Shown in pieces: positions 42,725 to 54,592 of a DNA stretch of 64,000 bases; within the stretch, counting starts at the first letter, position 1, and each line of letters begins with the position of its first letter. Made by a program: the position numbers and the translations under genes. The notes beneath the pieces were generated by a model that was given only the letters and a program-made list of their open reading frames with translations, ran no database searches and was not told the DNA's origin. Origin of the DNA: Lucinisca nassula (lineage: Eukaryota; Mollusca; Bivalvia; Lucinida; Lucinidae); the NCBI GenBank assembly GCA_963580285.1, contig OY757011.1:199347644-199411643 (forward strand), written 5' to 3'.

Positions 42725-42899
42725 TTAACCCATATTCTGCTGAACAGGACACACCTGCTGAAGAAGCCATCTGATCACGACCTACAATGTTTGTCATGCA
42801 GTTTATGAACTGAACAAATATATTATATCAAGTAATGTGATTGGCTGATCATCAGAAATGGGCGTGGCTAATTATAATATTCAGCAGGATAAGGGTTAA
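42725..42899 (+). mobile_element. TTAA-flanked MITE family D copy
   Basis: TTAACCCATATTCTGCTGA at the left, TTCAGCAGGATAAGGGTTAA at the right; part of the interior is deleted compared with 42115-42327. Confidence 0.65.
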
Positions 42900-43032
42900 A
42901 CTTCAATTCAAACAGACACATTGACTAACATAAGTCTTATAGAAACTCCGGCTAATCTGCATCTTTTATTCTTCGCAATCACAAATACCATATAAACATC
43001 TTTCTTTTGACTCACTCATAGTGAAGTTACAG

Positions 43033-43251
43033 TTTACCCATTGTATACTAGTGGTCCATTGCTATATGTGGGACAAGTCCATTTGTCATATAAGGGGTGT
43101 CAGGCCTTTTTTAATTCCATTTTTTGACGGAAAATTCTGTTAGCAAATAGTGCAGGCCCTGATCAGACGCCGCAGAACGCGGCGCCTGATCTTGGCCTGC
43201 ACTGTTTGCCAAGGTACACCTTTAAGGGGTTTTCTGCATGCAATAGGTTAA
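43033..43251 (-). mobile_element. MITE family E copy with TTAA-type borders
   Basis: Core 'ctgatcagacgccgcagaa' / 'cgcggcgcctgatc', flanked by 'gtgcaggccc' and 'ggcctgcactgtttgcc'. Ends TTTACCCATTG and CAATAGGTTAA. Confidence 0.6.
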
Positions 43252-43538
43252 AATAGGCTGTTATACATTATATTTCATTCCTTCAATTCAAGGAAGAGTA
43301 AAATTTAAACAAGAGTCTCATGGGCCAAAACCAGAACTAAGACCATCCCGCCTTGTAACATCCGAAACTTTGACACATAAATATCATCCAAACAGTCCAA
43401 ATTCTTCTAGAAATCATTAATTACAAGCTTAGATATGTCATTTTAATCGTTTAAAGGCCAAGATAAGCGTTTCAAATCCAAATAAAAGGCATGCTTACAG
43501 AAAATAAAATTGTGTTCACGATGGCGATAAAAGGGTGA
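43252..43538. other. No gene seen
   Basis: Non-coding. Confidence 0.5.
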
Positions 43539-43690
43539 TGACGTTGTGCTTGGATGTGTCTACACAGTCTGACTCACACCACTTTGCCTGGGCAGGCTTC
43601 CTTCAAAGCGGTTTACCAGTACTCATGTGTGGTCAGTTTCAGCTCTGCGTGGAAACACCATGCAGCCCAATTTATTTCTCCAAGCCCCGA
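43539..43690 (-). repeat. Interspersed repeat family A fragment
   Basis: 'cctgggcaggcttcc', 'ggtttaccagtactcatg' and 'ctctgcgtggaaacacc' on the plus strand are the reverse of the family head. Confidence 0.6.
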
Positions 43691-44314
43691 TGGACGTTCA
43701 TATTCTGTTGTAGCCTGTGGCATCTGAATTGATATTTGCAATCAGCTAAATGGAAATTGATTATTATGGCAAAATTACTGTTAATCCCATATACGGTGAA
43801 AAGGATTTGAAACTCTTCATTGCAGGAACTGAACGGCCTATGACCTTGAAACTTAGTATGCAGCATCAAGACCTAAGGCACCAGGTTTCAAAATAATTTG
43901 GCACCAGTGATCCGTGTAGACCTGCACTTATATTTTTCAAGCCACCATGGTTTGTTGAAAAATATACCTGCCTAGGGCAGGGACAGTTTCTCTCACTTGA
44001 GCTCTGGTGAGCATAGTGGCCTTTTTATAGTAAAACTTCCATGGAGAGAAAGAAAAATGGAATTAAAGAACAAATAAGCAAGCTATAAAGCCTGGATATG
44101 AATTAAATACTTGACATTTATGTTACTCCTATACTGTCCAATTACAGCTTTTCAAGAGTCTAACATTTGAATAATATAATAATAATAATATTATTATTAT
44201 TAAAAAGGTCTTGTGATAGACCGCAACTGGAGTTTCTGTAAAACAATTACTGCCAAGGTATATTTGCTTGTATACCAAATTTACCAAGATTCAGGCTCAT
44301 AAACTTTTCAAAAT
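43691..44314. other. No gene seen
   Basis: Includes 'aataatataataataataat' followed by its complement 'attattattatt' near 44173-44201. Non-coding. Confidence 0.5.
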
Positions 44315-44524
44315 ATAGAGTGAAATTCCGCTATTAAGACCACCGAAAATTAAGACCATTTCTGCTTTTAAAGCTCATTTAGTAGAATGTAGTTATTCTT
44401 TCTTTATGTTTTCTGCATAAAGTGTCCTCTTGTCAGAGACCACCTTTGGGACTATTCAAAAGTGGTCTTAAAGACCACTTTTGAACAGTCCAAAAGGTGG
44501 TCTTATTATAGGAATTTTTACTGT
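44315..44524 (+). mobile_element. MITE family B copy
   Basis: 'tagagtgaaattccgctat' and 'ataggaatttttactgta' are the inverted ends; hairpin 'ttcaaaagtggtctta' / 'aagaccacttttgaa' is in the centre. Confidence 0.7.
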
Positions 44525-44574
44525 ACTTTAAAAACTGTTTTCATTTACAGAATAACACTAGAACATATCTGAAT

Positions 44575-44902
44575 CCGGCCAGCACACTAGTACTGGTAAA
44601 CTAAACCTGTCCAGGAACCGTGGTGCGAGGCGGACCGTCCATGTTAATAAACCCATTGGTTTCATTGGACGACAGGGCTTGAGATGTCATTTCATCTCAA
44701 TGTCGGGTAAAAGTCCCCCGAAATTGGAAGCAACGCCTCGAAAATGACCTTTACAGTGTTGACAGGGATATTAAGTCTCAAATCAAACAAAACAAAGCAA
44801 AAAGATAGAAACTGGCCTCCGTGGCCTAGTGGTTAAGAGCGCCGACTCTTGATCACAAAATTGGAAGCAACGTCTTCAAAATGACCTATACAGTGTTGAA
44901 TC
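44575..44902 (+). repeat. Family A copy, then a SINE head and a second A fragment
   Basis: Family A lies at 44575-44790. At 44815-44850 'ggcctccgtggcctagtgg' + 'ttaagagcgccgactcttga' is the tRNA-like head of the SINE at 47250-47480. A further family A fragment follows at 44856-44902. Confidence 0.6.
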
Positions 44903-44969
44903 GACTGCCTATTCGAAATTCGCAAAATTGCAGTATGTTTCCTCTGACTTTCTTTGCCGGATCATTACA

Positions 44970-45015
44970 GGGTCACTGATGAGGCTTTATTAGCCGAAAC
45001 TACGTAGTATGACCC
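44970..45015 (+). ncRNA. Hammerhead ribozyme 3 (best paired)
   Basis: Stem I GGGTCA (44970-44975) pairs perfectly with TGACCC (45010-45015). Core CTGATGA (44976-44982); stem II GGCT/AGCC around ttatt; core GAAA (44996-44999); stem III CTACGTAG; cleavage triplet GTA ending at 45009. All invariant core positions are present. The surrounding sequence resembles that near ribozyme 1 only in short patches, so this is a separate, older family member. Confidence 0.78.
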
Positions 45016-45164
45016 ATTTTCTTTCTTATGAATGTATTCATTGCTCTTAAAGGAACTCATTTTTTATTTTTATTTGACGGGGACGTTAAACCTCAAATCA
45101 AAGAAACAAACAAAAACAACCTAACTAAAGAGCCGATTTTTCATAGAAGAAAAAAATCCTTCAC

Positions 45165-45187
45165 CCCCCCCCCCCCCCCCCCCCCCC
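45165..45187 (+). repeat. Poly-C run
   Basis: About 22 consecutive C residues. Confidence 0.95.
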
Positions 45188-45396
45188 GACCAAGAATGCT
45201 ATTTATACAATTTGGACTCAATCGTCCCTGTGGCTTCTGAGAGGTTGTTTGAAACTGTTGATCGTAAGACAAAATCAACTGCCTAGCCTACTAGTAAGCT
45301 CCATCAAAGCTTTCAGCTTTGGTGAATTGAAAATGAAATGAGAATACTACACAGCTAAGAGGGCAAGTCAATAAGTAACCAGCCTATCACATTAAA

Positions 45397-46090
45397 TTGA
45401 CCGAGACAACCAAGATTTTCATGCCTTGTTTCAACACGTGGTTTAGGCATGAGGGCGAAATTGTACCCTTATCGTGTCATTCGCTCATAAGATATGGAAC
45501 GTCAAACATAGCTAGCAATGCTAATGCAAGCTTTTCGTCAAAAGTTGAAGTAGAGTACCATGATGTTATTCAGTACTTGTATTTGAAAGGGAAAGCATGT
45601 CAAGAAATACATTGCGAGTTGAGCAATGTTTATGGGTCTTCTGCACAATCGTATGCACGAGTAAAATTCTGGATTGGGGAATTCAAACGCGACAGAACGT
45701 CTTTAGAAGACAAAACCAGGTCTGGACGCTAAATAGATGACACCGATGAAGAAATGTGTAACAAAGTACGGGATCTGGTGTGCTCAGATGGACGAATTAG
45801 GTGCATTATACATTTCATATGGTAGAGTTTCAACAATTTTACATGATCGCTTCGGCAAGCTTACAGCGAGTTGGTTGCCAAAATCCCGAGCAAATGGCAA
45901 CCAGAGCACCAGTATGCAGCGCATTGTGAAAGTCGTTTAGGACAAAGTAAGATAATTTTCTTTCACGTCTGGTGACTGTAGATGAGACCTGGATCCATTA
46001 TTATGAGCCAGAGAATAAAATTCAAAGACGCCAGTGGGTAGAGCCGGGGTCTCCGAGGCCAATGAAGTTCAAAACGCAACCCTCTCCTAG
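45397..46090 (+). pseudogene. Mariner transposase, N-terminal half, degenerate
   Basis: Encodes the helix-turn-helix DNA-binding part ('EVEYHDVIQYLYLKGKACQE', 'FKRDRTSLEDKTRSGR'), then an in-frame TAA (45730). It continues past frameshifts to the first catalytic block, 'VDETWIHYYEPENK' near 45979, whose Asp is the first of the D,D34D triad. Homology stops at CTAG 46087-46090, where the insertion begins. Confidence 0.75.
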
Positions 46091-47227
46091 TTTATCGTAG
46101 TTACATAGGTGTGTGATCTTAATGACCCAAATAGTGTTGACGTATTGTAAAAGATGCACTTTTGTTACACAAGCATGATTGAAACAACGGTGATGAGTAG
46201 TGGGAACTTTGTATGATCAATATGCTGTTGAATGGGTAATAAATGTATTTGGGATTATGTTGATGGGGCTATGAAACATTATAAGCTTTTACAGATAGAA
46301 AATTAAAACGTTTTTACCTTGCATATATTTTAATCCAGTCTTTCGATAATATCCAAACATGCACTATTCATTGAGGTGTTTACTTTGGAATATGATCAAA
46401 TCTACTGACATTTAATTTGACATTCAATTATATCAACTTTATTATATTATACATAAGGCCAAGATTTAACCCTTAAGGTTAAGCTGATGGTGAAGTAGAG
46501 TTACTGAACACACGCATTGTATCTTCATTCCAGTCATCAACGACATATACAAATGACATGTCAGTAATGAGGGAGTCCTATGAACAAACGAGAAGATCTC
46601 CTCCTGTTCCAGTATACCTGATAGTAAACCAGTATACCCAACGTTCGTCGCATGATGACAGCTTGTTGGTACCCAATAATAGAATTCCCATGATTCCCAT
46701 TCCACAGAAACCAACGGACAAAGAGGAAAGTGCTAAACTGTGAACAATAAACTCTATAAATGTGTTTTAATTGTTTTATCAAGTTGTTAATGTATCTTAA
46801 ATATTAACTGCAGTCAAATTGACTGAAGGCTTAAGGCTTCAGAAAACATTCACCACTTGGAAGTGAATAAACCTTTAAATGACATTATATATTGTTTTTT
46901 TTTGTTTTTGTTTTTTTTGTTGTTTTTTAAAATAATTTTTATGTTGATTTCAGAATAACTTAACTTGTTTGCTAATCGTCAATAATACCATTGATAGTTA
47001 TTTTTAAAATTCTATAATTACTTCATATAGGATTGTTGCATTTTATGCATGTCTGTCCTATATGGTCATATAAGATTAATTCAGCTTATGCAGAATCGTC
47101 TTGTATGATAAACTAACTTCTTTAAAAGTCTTTAAGGAAGACATGATCAACTGGGCACATGTATATAAACGTATGTTTAAATTAATTTTATTAAGAAAAT
47201 TATTTTTATAAAAATCGGAGGTGTGTA

Positions 47228-47480
47228 ACTAGGTTTTTTTTTTTTTTTTTTTTTTGGTTTGGGTTTTACGGCCCTTTCAAGATTATTTCACTCATATCGA
47301 GCCGATCGTTAATCAGAGGTGGGCGAAAACCGGAGTACCTGGAGAAAAACCACCTGACCTTCCGTTGCAGAACTTGGCGTCTCACACGTGGCCCGAGCGA
47401 GGCTCGAACCTACGGCGGTGAGAGACCTAATGACTAAGAGTCAGCGCTCTTATCCACTAGGCCACGGAGGCCCGTGTGTA
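47228..47480 (-). repeat. tRNA-Lys-like SINE, minus strand
   Basis: On the minus strand: 'ggcctccgtggcctagtgg' (A box), 'gctgactcttagtc' anticodon-arm region with CTT as in tRNA-Lys, and 'aggttcgagcc' (B box). The 3' body includes 'tcgcccacctctgattaacg' and the copy ends in a poly-A (poly-T on plus, about 47235-47255). Confidence 0.7.
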
Positions 47481-47740
47481 ACGTAGTTACATAGGCGTGT
47501 GATCTTAATGACCCAAGTAGTGTTGACGTATTGTAAAAGATGCACTTTTGTTACACAAGCATGTTACATGAATGGTTGAAACAACGTTGATGAGTAGTGG
47601 GAACTTTGTATGACCAATATGCTGTTGAATTGGTAATAAATGTATTTGGGATTATGTTGATGGGGCTATGGAACATTATAAGCTTTTACAGATAGAAAAT
47701 TGAAACGTTTTTTACCTTGCATATATTTTAATCCATATAC

Positions 47741-48477
47741 TTTAAAATCATTATTCGATATAAAAAGATTGGGTAAAACATGGATGTTATACGACAGACT
47801 GCATGCATGGTAGTTAACCCAATCACGGTTGGCAACTTTGCTTCCCTCTTTAATTGCACGCCGGTGGGTCAGGCCTCAGATTCTATGACGGCTCCAACGT
47901 AAAGGCTTATTGAGAATTAGAGAGATCTAATTCTTGGTAATGTTGGTTGGTGCCTGATGCTCTGTCTCTGGTTGGGCCCATCGGAGTCTAACTGTTGGTT
48001 TTCTTTTGCTCCAGCATTTCAGTGGTTTCTTGCTGTAGAGTCCTCACCGTTGTCTCATCTCTGTGGTTCTTTGATTTTTTGTGTTCACGGAGATGTTGCA
48101 CTGATGAGTTAGGAGGCCTTCATGCGAACTGAACAAATGCTTTGTCTAAATCGCGACGGAAGTAAGGGCGAGGATTGTGGCCGCGTAAAATCGATTTAAG
48201 CCCCCCCCCCCCAGGGGAAATCTTTCCACTGACCGTTCCAAGGCGGTTCTTCTGTGGCGATTTATTTATGTTGTTGTTTGTTACTTACTTGTGTCTTTTA
48301 ATTTTGGATGGCCATATGGCCATTTTGTGGGAAAGTAACTGTCCTTATGGCCTTCCTTTGTTTAGGTTTCCATTATGGTCTGGTCGCTTAATGTTTGTGT
48401 TTCTTTCCCTTTGGTGTCTTTGATGGGTGGAGTAAGTTAATTGTATCGATTCCTGATCTTTGTTTTACTTCTACTTT
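47741..48477. other. Segment interrupting the internal direct repeat
   Basis: Non-coding, with a C run at 48201-48212. The stretch 48412-48475 ('ggtgtctttgatggg' ... 'aattgtatcgattcc') resembles 34273-34340 and 39550-39615 in the 1.95-kb segments, so it may be a fragment of the same ribozyme-bearing element. Confidence 0.4.
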
Positions 48478-49184
48478 CTATAGTATCCAAACTTGCACTA
48501 TACATTGAGGTGTTTAGTTTGGAATATTATCAAATCTACTGACATTTAATTTGACATTCAATTATATATTATGCAAGTAACATGTGCTATTATTCAAATA
48601 CTTTTTGCGGGAGAAAAAGCAAGTGCAGCTTACATAAAATCTGAAATGTATCTACAAAACGTCAATCATAGGGGTACATGTTTCCGTTTACGCCAATCAT
48701 GTGAGCATTCTATGAGTGCATAGTACCCTGCAGGTGTGTGCTTACGTGGTCAGCAGGTGTTGAGATACTTTTAACATTTTGGTTAATGATGGACGTTTGG
48801 TATAAACAGAAACTGTGTTAACTTGAGAACAAAAGGCTATGGAATGCTCCGAAACGTATAAAACCTCCAGTTTGATCATGCCAAGTCAGTCAGGTTCTCA
48901 GATATGTAGCAGTCAGGTTTTCAGTTAAGTAAGTGACGTGTTCAGTATATCGGGCTAGATCTAGTCCTGGACACTACCCGTCTCAGAAGCTTTCGATTTT
49001 CGACGTTATATGTAACATTGAAATTTTAAAAGAAACCATTTTACTTGGTCAGAAAATAAAACAGAAAAACAAACTTTCTGACTTTAATTATTTGCGAAGT
49101 ACTAACACTTTATTAATGTAAAATTAAATGTATACGATCATGGTTAAACCCCGCCGCTTTATGGCGTGTGTTACGTCATACTAG

Positions 49185-49607
49185 CAAAGTGATGGCAACT
49201 GTATTTTGGGACGCACAAGGTGTTAATATGTTGGACTTTCTAACAAAGAAAAGTACAGTAACAGGTGCATATTATGCAAATTGGCTCGACCAACTGAGCC
49301 GTGAAAAATGCCGAGGTAAACTCTCCAAAGGGATTCTGCTCCAACAGGACAAAGCAAGAGTCCACACTTGCAAAATGTATGCTGTTAAGCAGAATGGGTA
49401 CGAGCTAATACAGCACCCGCCCCCCCCCCCCCCACCCCCCTGTTGTCCTTAGCTCCTAGTGACTATTTCTGTTCCCAAACTTGAAAAAGGATATCTGTGG
49501 AAATCATTTCCGGTCCAACGGAAGAAGTGGCGGCAGCTGAGGAGTTGGTCGGAGACAAGGACCCTGGCTTCTTCAGTTATAGGCTGATGGCACTGGAACA
49601 GCGTTAA
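49185..49607 (+). pseudogene. Mariner transposase, C-terminal half, degenerate
   Basis: Continues the transposase from 'KVMATVFWDAQGVNMLDFL' to 'GILLQQDKARVHTCK' (second catalytic Asp) and 'NGYELIQHP'. A C run at 49421-49440 then disrupts the frame just before the third Asp block ('gctcctagtgactatttc', 49451 onward). The rest matches in shifted frames to about 49607. Confidence 0.75.
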
Positions 49608-49705
49608 TTGGTCCAAGTGTATCATTCTAGAAAGCAGTTACATTGAAAAAGAAAGAGATCGATCTCAAACAGAAGTTAGTTAGTCTGTTTTTTATTGACT
49701 GGCCC

Positions 49706-50862
49706 TAGTAGATTGTTTTACAAGAAAAGATAGTATTATGTGAACTATCTGATAGATGATACAGGGGAATATTATGAATCAGATAATAATAGAAAATTAA
49801 GGGTATATCTAACCACAGAGCATACAAAGCATACACAGATAGCTACCGTATTTGGCCACCCATGTTACAGCATTCTTGAACAATTAGTTTTTAAACTCTT
49901 AAAATCACTTTTTTGTTTGCATTTTATGGCCCTTTCAAGATTATTTCACTTATTTCGAGCCGATTGTTTATTAGAAGTTGGCAAAAAACAAAGTACCGGA
50001 AGAAAAACCACATGACCTGTTGCAGAAAATCATTTTTTCGTCTTTATTTATTGAGAAATGAATAGTAGTAACACATGGTTAAAATTTTAAGTTACAAATT
50101 ATAACTCTTTGCTCTACCTTTTTTCCCACTGCTTCACTATCATAGTGCTAGTTTTCTTTAAATGTGAGGCAGTTGTTCTAAGCAATTGTTTCTAACACTG
50201 TACTTTTCTGTATAGCTCTGTACTCACGACGAGTGTAAATAGTCCATTCATCCCTACAGCATTGTTATATGTATCAACTCTTGAAATACATGTATGGTTA
50301 GTATGCTTGTTAAAATGTTGCTATGCTTGTGTTGTGTGTTCTCTCTTCATTGCGGAAGGTGGGGATGGGGTTGTGTAGCATATTGGCTAATCCTTGATTG
50401 ACAGGTCATTAAGTTTACTATAATGGTCCTAAATATTAAGACAGACAGGCCAATGCAAACATTGCAGACTGAGATCAGACTACTCCTGAAGGAGAAGCGG
50501 TCTTATAAGGGTCTACACTGTTTGCCATTCCGTCTGGAACTTTTTCACACTTGGCTGGAGTGTCAAACAAATTTGTCAAAATGTTTGGAGAATTTCAGGA
50601 AGTCCTAAAAGGTGTCCAAATTTTTAGGAGTTTTACAGTATTACACAATCAAAAGTGGTCAAAAATAAATAATGCACTCATATCAATTTATTTATATTTA
50701 ATAGCGAACACAATACATAATATATAATTTACACTGTAGGATCAACAGAACAATCAACCCCTCTAATTTTGTAACATGATAGCACATTGTTAGAAAACAA
50801 TAGTATACTTTTCACAAAAAAATAAATGTAAAGTTTTGGTGATTCCCATCTGAAATGTGATA
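49706..50862. other. No gene seen
   Basis: A SINE tail fragment at 49915-50010 ('ccctttcaagattatttcac') resembles 47263-47345. A degenerate 'gagatcagactactcctgaa' core lies at 50465-50530. Otherwise non-coding. Confidence 0.45.
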
Positions 50863-51145
50863 TGATTACGCAAACAGGCCTATACAAATACATTGCCACA
50901 GTTATCGCCGAAAAAAATGAAAATTTTAGGATGAAAATTGTGGTATTTTTCTTATTTCTGCTAAAAATATAGATTGTAGGCACTCGTTAGAACCGCCTCA
51001 TCGAGGCAGTTCTAACGAGTACCCACAATCTATATTTTAGAGCAGAAATAAGAAAAATAAGGTATACCCCCGGAAACCCCAGCTTTACTATATAAAAGTG
51101 GGGTTCAACGGGGTCAAAATTATATAGGCGTGTTTTCGTGATGTG
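50863..51145 (+). mobile_element. MITE family C copy, near complete
   Basis: 'acgcaaacaggcctataca' start, hairpin 'gcactcgttagaaccgcctc' / 'gaggcagttctaacgagtac' centre, 'ataggcgtgttttcgtgatg' end. Confidence 0.75.
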
Positions 51146-51305
51146 TACATATCAGTTTCTGGCTAAAGAACCTGCACTGTACTGGTTAACTGCTTATGTA
51201 TAAGCCTGTCCAGAAAATGGGTGGATAGGTAAACTTTACTGGCTCAATAATTACCTAAAAAAGTGTTGACTTGGCTGTTAAACTTCAATACAAACAAACA
51301 AACAA
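51146..51305 (+). repeat. SINE S1 3' fragment
   Basis: 'tcagtttctggctaaagaac' through 'gtgttgacttggctgttaaac' matches the 3' half of 62270-62570. Confidence 0.65.
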
Positions 51306-52666
51306 AGATATATACATGTACCACATGATGGCCCTGGATCGTTCACCTGGCCTCAAGATGTTCCACAGCTTGTAGAAATGTAGAAATGATATGGTCACTG
51401 ACAAAGATGTCACTAAAAGGTTCTGATTTTCTATTTTAAGCTTTGGTTTCCAATTCGCGTGGAGTGTAACATTTCATAAATTTTGAAAGAGTCTAAAAAG
51501 AAACTTATACATGTCATTATTTTGAAATCAAGCCACTAACGTTAGCAGATATGTTGTTTTCTTTTTTCTTTGGGCCATCTTGTTCAGTGGAGGAAAACCA
51601 TTTAAAATTTCGGTACAAGGCCATTTCTATGACATGCACTTGAAATCTGGCCACTGGCTTGAGAAATGTCATTTTAAGATTACTATTTTTAGGGCCCGTG
51701 CCATTTTGTTTGGAGCTGAGGTATTTTAGCAATTTTGATACCGGGTATTTTTGTGAAGCTATTTTGAAATTGAGAAAAAAAATTTGATACACATTTTTTT
51801 TCTATTGGTATATTTTCACACTGGCAACCTCTTGTTAAATTCAGCAAAGTCATTTTAGCTACTTTGGTATGGAAAGGTAACAGTCCTATGAAGTTGTAAG
51901 GGCTAAGTAGAAGTGGTCATTGGAAGATTTTTCTAGCTTTAGCTCTGGCAGCCATCTTGTTCAACAGAGCAGATCCATTTTGGTAGAGAGCCACCAAGGC
52001 ATCATTTCTGTGAAGACCCAGGGGCTAAAGTGTTTCAGTAAGTGATTTGTCCATTTTTAGCACTGATGGTTAACTTGCCAATGGAGTGGAAGCATTTTGG
52101 CTATTTTAAAAAAGTCACCCAGCAACATTGGCCCAAATGCTCAGGAGTTTTCATGTTTTGTTTTCTATTTAAAGCTCTAGTGACCATCTTATTTAATAGA
52201 ACAGAACCATTTTAGCTATTTCGCCAGAGTTGCCAATATCCCTGTAAAGTTTGAATAGAATTGGCCAAAGGCTTTGGGAATTGTCACTTACAGATGTTGC
52301 TATTTTCAGCTCTGGTGGCCATCTTGTTCAAACAATCAGAAAATTTGGATGTTTAAACGGTAAACCTAAGCATGTCTAGTGCACTTTGACATTTGCCAAA
52401 ATTTAGGAGAGAGAGAGGTAAGAAAACCTGTCTTCAGGGTTAGGGACCATGTGAGACACAAACGACCTACTCAGCTATACAGAGTAGCAAAATTCTTGAA
52501 GATTAAGCTGTAGAAACTATAAATACTGCACTGTCCAATCAGCAAACATAAAGGTTCTGATTACATGCCTAAGCACAGGCTGATCTGCACCTTTGCTGTT
52601 CATAAATGGCAAGAAAAAGTTTTTCTCCTGATGAGGCAAACATAAGATCAGAAACACTTCTCTTGT
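51306..52666. repeat. Degenerate internally repeated block
   Basis: A module containing 'agctctggtggccatcttg' + 'ttcaacagagcaga' + 'ccattttagctattt' recurs near 51573, 51698, 51951, 52183 and 52317, at irregular spacing. Related text is at 55140-55300. No gene. Confidence 0.45.
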
Positions 52667-52862
52667 TTAACCCTTGTCCTGCTGAGCCCAGATATGTCTT
52701 ATCTTTCAAACAATGCAGATCCAGAAGCCATCTGATCAAGATCTTCATTATTTGCCATTCAGTTTATAAATTTGTTGCAATGATTTGCATTAAGTAATCT
52801 GATTGGTTGATAATCGGTAACAGGTGTGGCAGATTAAAATATTCAGCAGGACAAGGGTTTAA
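52667..52862 (+). mobile_element. TTAA-flanked MITE family D copy
   Basis: TTAACCCTTGTCCTGCTGAG to ATTCAGCAGGACAAGGGTTT-AA. The right TTAA has an extra T. Confidence 0.65.
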
Positions 52863-53002
52863 AGGGAATGGATAAACATGGTGCATTTTCCACCAAGTGA
52901 CCACGTTACAAGAGAGACAACTTTTGGTACCCTTTTTCTGAGCCCCTCTGAAACAGGATTGCAAGTAAAGTTTTTCTTTTACAAGCAGACCCATATTAGT
53001 GC

Positions 53003-53135
53003 AAGTCAGACAGTCCCTGCATATAAACCCTATTGATTTGTTTGGGCAGTAGAGCATGAGATGTCATTTCATCTTAATGTCGGATAAAAGTCCCACAAAA
53101 ATGGAAGCAACTTCTCCAAAATGACTTAAATAGTG
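53003..53135 (+). repeat. Interspersed repeat family A fragment
   Basis: 'gatgtcatttcatcttaatg' and 'gtcccacaaaaatggaagc' mark the 3' half of the family. Confidence 0.6.
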
Positions 53136-53264
53136 TGGATGAGGACGCAGATTATGGGTTAAACATATTTTATTGGAACAAGCACAAAGTGATTGGACAT
53201 AAGTTATGATCTCTCCCTACAATAATACAATGAATAGTCTCAATTTGAAAAAAAACAAATACCC

Positions 53265-53491
53265 ATAATAACCCATTTTATACGAGAATCTCCAAAACAG
53301 GTCATTGGCAAACAGTGCAGGCCTAGAGCAGATGCTGCAGAACACATCAACTGATCATGCTCACTGTGCAAATTTTTCAGCCAATTTAATATCAATTTCT
53401 AAAATCAACACATCGTGGTACTCCTAAATTTTGAAATGGACTCTTGCTATATGTAATAAGAAAGATTCCATTCCATACAAAAAATGGTTAA
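53265..53491 (-). mobile_element. MITE family E copy, degenerate
   Basis: 'aacccattttatacgagaat', 'ggcaaacagtgcaggcct' and 'cctaaattttgaaatgga' in family order, ending GGTTAA. Confidence 0.5.
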
Positions 53492-53564
53492 TAAGGGAGA
53501 CAAAAGTAATGCACATGTACCTTTCCCCTTATGTTGAGTGGGTACACCTTCAGGAGAGCCAGTA

Positions 53565-53775
53565 TACAGTAAAATTCCTATATTAAGACCACCTTTGGGA
53601 TGGTTCAAAAGTGGTCTTTAAGACCACTTTTGAACAGTCCCAGAGGTGGTCTCTTAATAGGAGACACTACATGTAGAAAACACAAAGAAAGAATAACTGA
53701 AACATTCTCAATAAGCTTTTAAAAGCAGATTACGTCTTAATTTTAAGTGGTTGTTATAGCGGAATTTTACTGTAT
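53565..53775 (-). mobile_element. MITE family B copy, complete
   Basis: Inverted ends 'tacagtaaaattcctatat' and 'atagcggaattttactgta'; hairpin centre of 'ggttcaaaagtggtct' type. Opposite orientation to 20450-20656. Confidence 0.75.
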
Positions 53776-53967
53776 TTGTTTTGGAGTGTCACAGCTTACA
53801 GTATTAACCCTAAACACTTGAACTCCTTACCAATATATTACAACTTAATACCTGATGTGTCCAAAAATAGCTGAATGAGTGGCAAATTGTAGAACCTGAT
53901 GAGGTGCTGCATTCTGCCATGTTTCATTTGGGTTTACACCATTTGCTCAGGCCTGTCTGTCAGAATA

Positions 53968-54312
53968 CACATCACGAATACACGCTTATATAATTTTGAC
54001 CCCCTTGAAGCCAACTTTTATTTGGAAAATTGGGGTTTAAGGGGTAAACCTTATTTTCCTATTTCTGCTCTAAAATATAGATAGTGGGTACTCGTTAGAA
54101 CAGCCTCAATGAGGCGGTTCTAATGAGTACCAACAATCTATATTTTTTAGTGGGTACTCGTTAGAACAGCCTCAATGAGGCGGTTCTAATGAGTACCAAC
54201 AATCTATATTTTGAGCAGAAAAAAAAAATGTTACAATTTTTCCTCTTAAAAATTTCATTTTTTTTCAGTGGTAAAGTTTACAATGCATTTGTATAGGCAT
54301 GTTTTCATAATG
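53968..54312 (+). mobile_element. MITE family C copy with duplicated hairpin core
   Basis: The central hairpin unit ('agtgggtactcgttagaac' ... 'gagtaccaacaatctatat') occurs twice in tandem (about 54077-54145 and 54149-54216), unlike all other copies. Confidence 0.7.
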
Positions 54313-54354
54313 ATATGGTGAATATGGCAGTCAACACTATTAAGGTCATATGGA

Positions 54355-54592
54355 GCCTGTCAGTATACCTAACCACACTTTTCCTGGGCAGGTTTATACC
54401 AGTACAGTGTACAATCTTTCACAACAAACTGACAACTTCCCTTCTTGAATCTGAGTTAGGGACAAAATGACCTTAGTTAAAATACAAGAACAGTCTGAAT
54501 GAAATATTGTTGCCGACCCATCCAGTATCGAATCCATGACCAGGTGACCCCCAGTCAGATGCAAATCTGAGCTACCGAGCCAGCCCCTTCAG
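54355..54592 (-). repeat. SINE S1 copy, minus strand
   Basis: 'tcagtatacctaaccacac', 'gttgccgacccatccagtat' and 'gagctaccgagccagcc' match the family in reverse. Confidence 0.6.

Larger units (their letters stand above)
46091..49180. mobile_element. 3.1-kb insertion within the mariner, nested repeats
   Basis: CTAG precedes it (46087-46090) and follows it (49181-49184), a candidate 4-bp target duplication. It holds a direct repeat: 46093-46440 matches 47481-47740 plus 48478-48580, the second copy being split by about 740 bp. A minus-strand SINE lies at 47250-47480. No transposase or RT is visible, so the class is unknown. Small frames at 46466-46782 show no domain. Confidence 0.55.
45361..49705 (+). 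mobile_element. Mariner-like transposon split by a 3.1-kb insertion
   Basis: Left end GGGCAAGTCAATAAGTAACC (45361) and the right end (complement of TTATTGACTGGCCC at 49692-49705) form inverted termini. Removing the insertion at 46091-49180 leaves about 1.25 kb, the usual mariner size. Transposase homology lies on both sides of the insertion. Confidence 0.75.

Noticed and set aside
48102..48140. Fourth hammerhead (CTGATGAG near 48104)
   Set aside because: No GAAA at the right distance and no stem II; the motif is chance.
46093..48580. LTR pair formed by the internal direct repeats
   Set aside because: Copies lack TG...CA ends, a primer site or coding region, and the second copy is split; left as an unclassified repeat.
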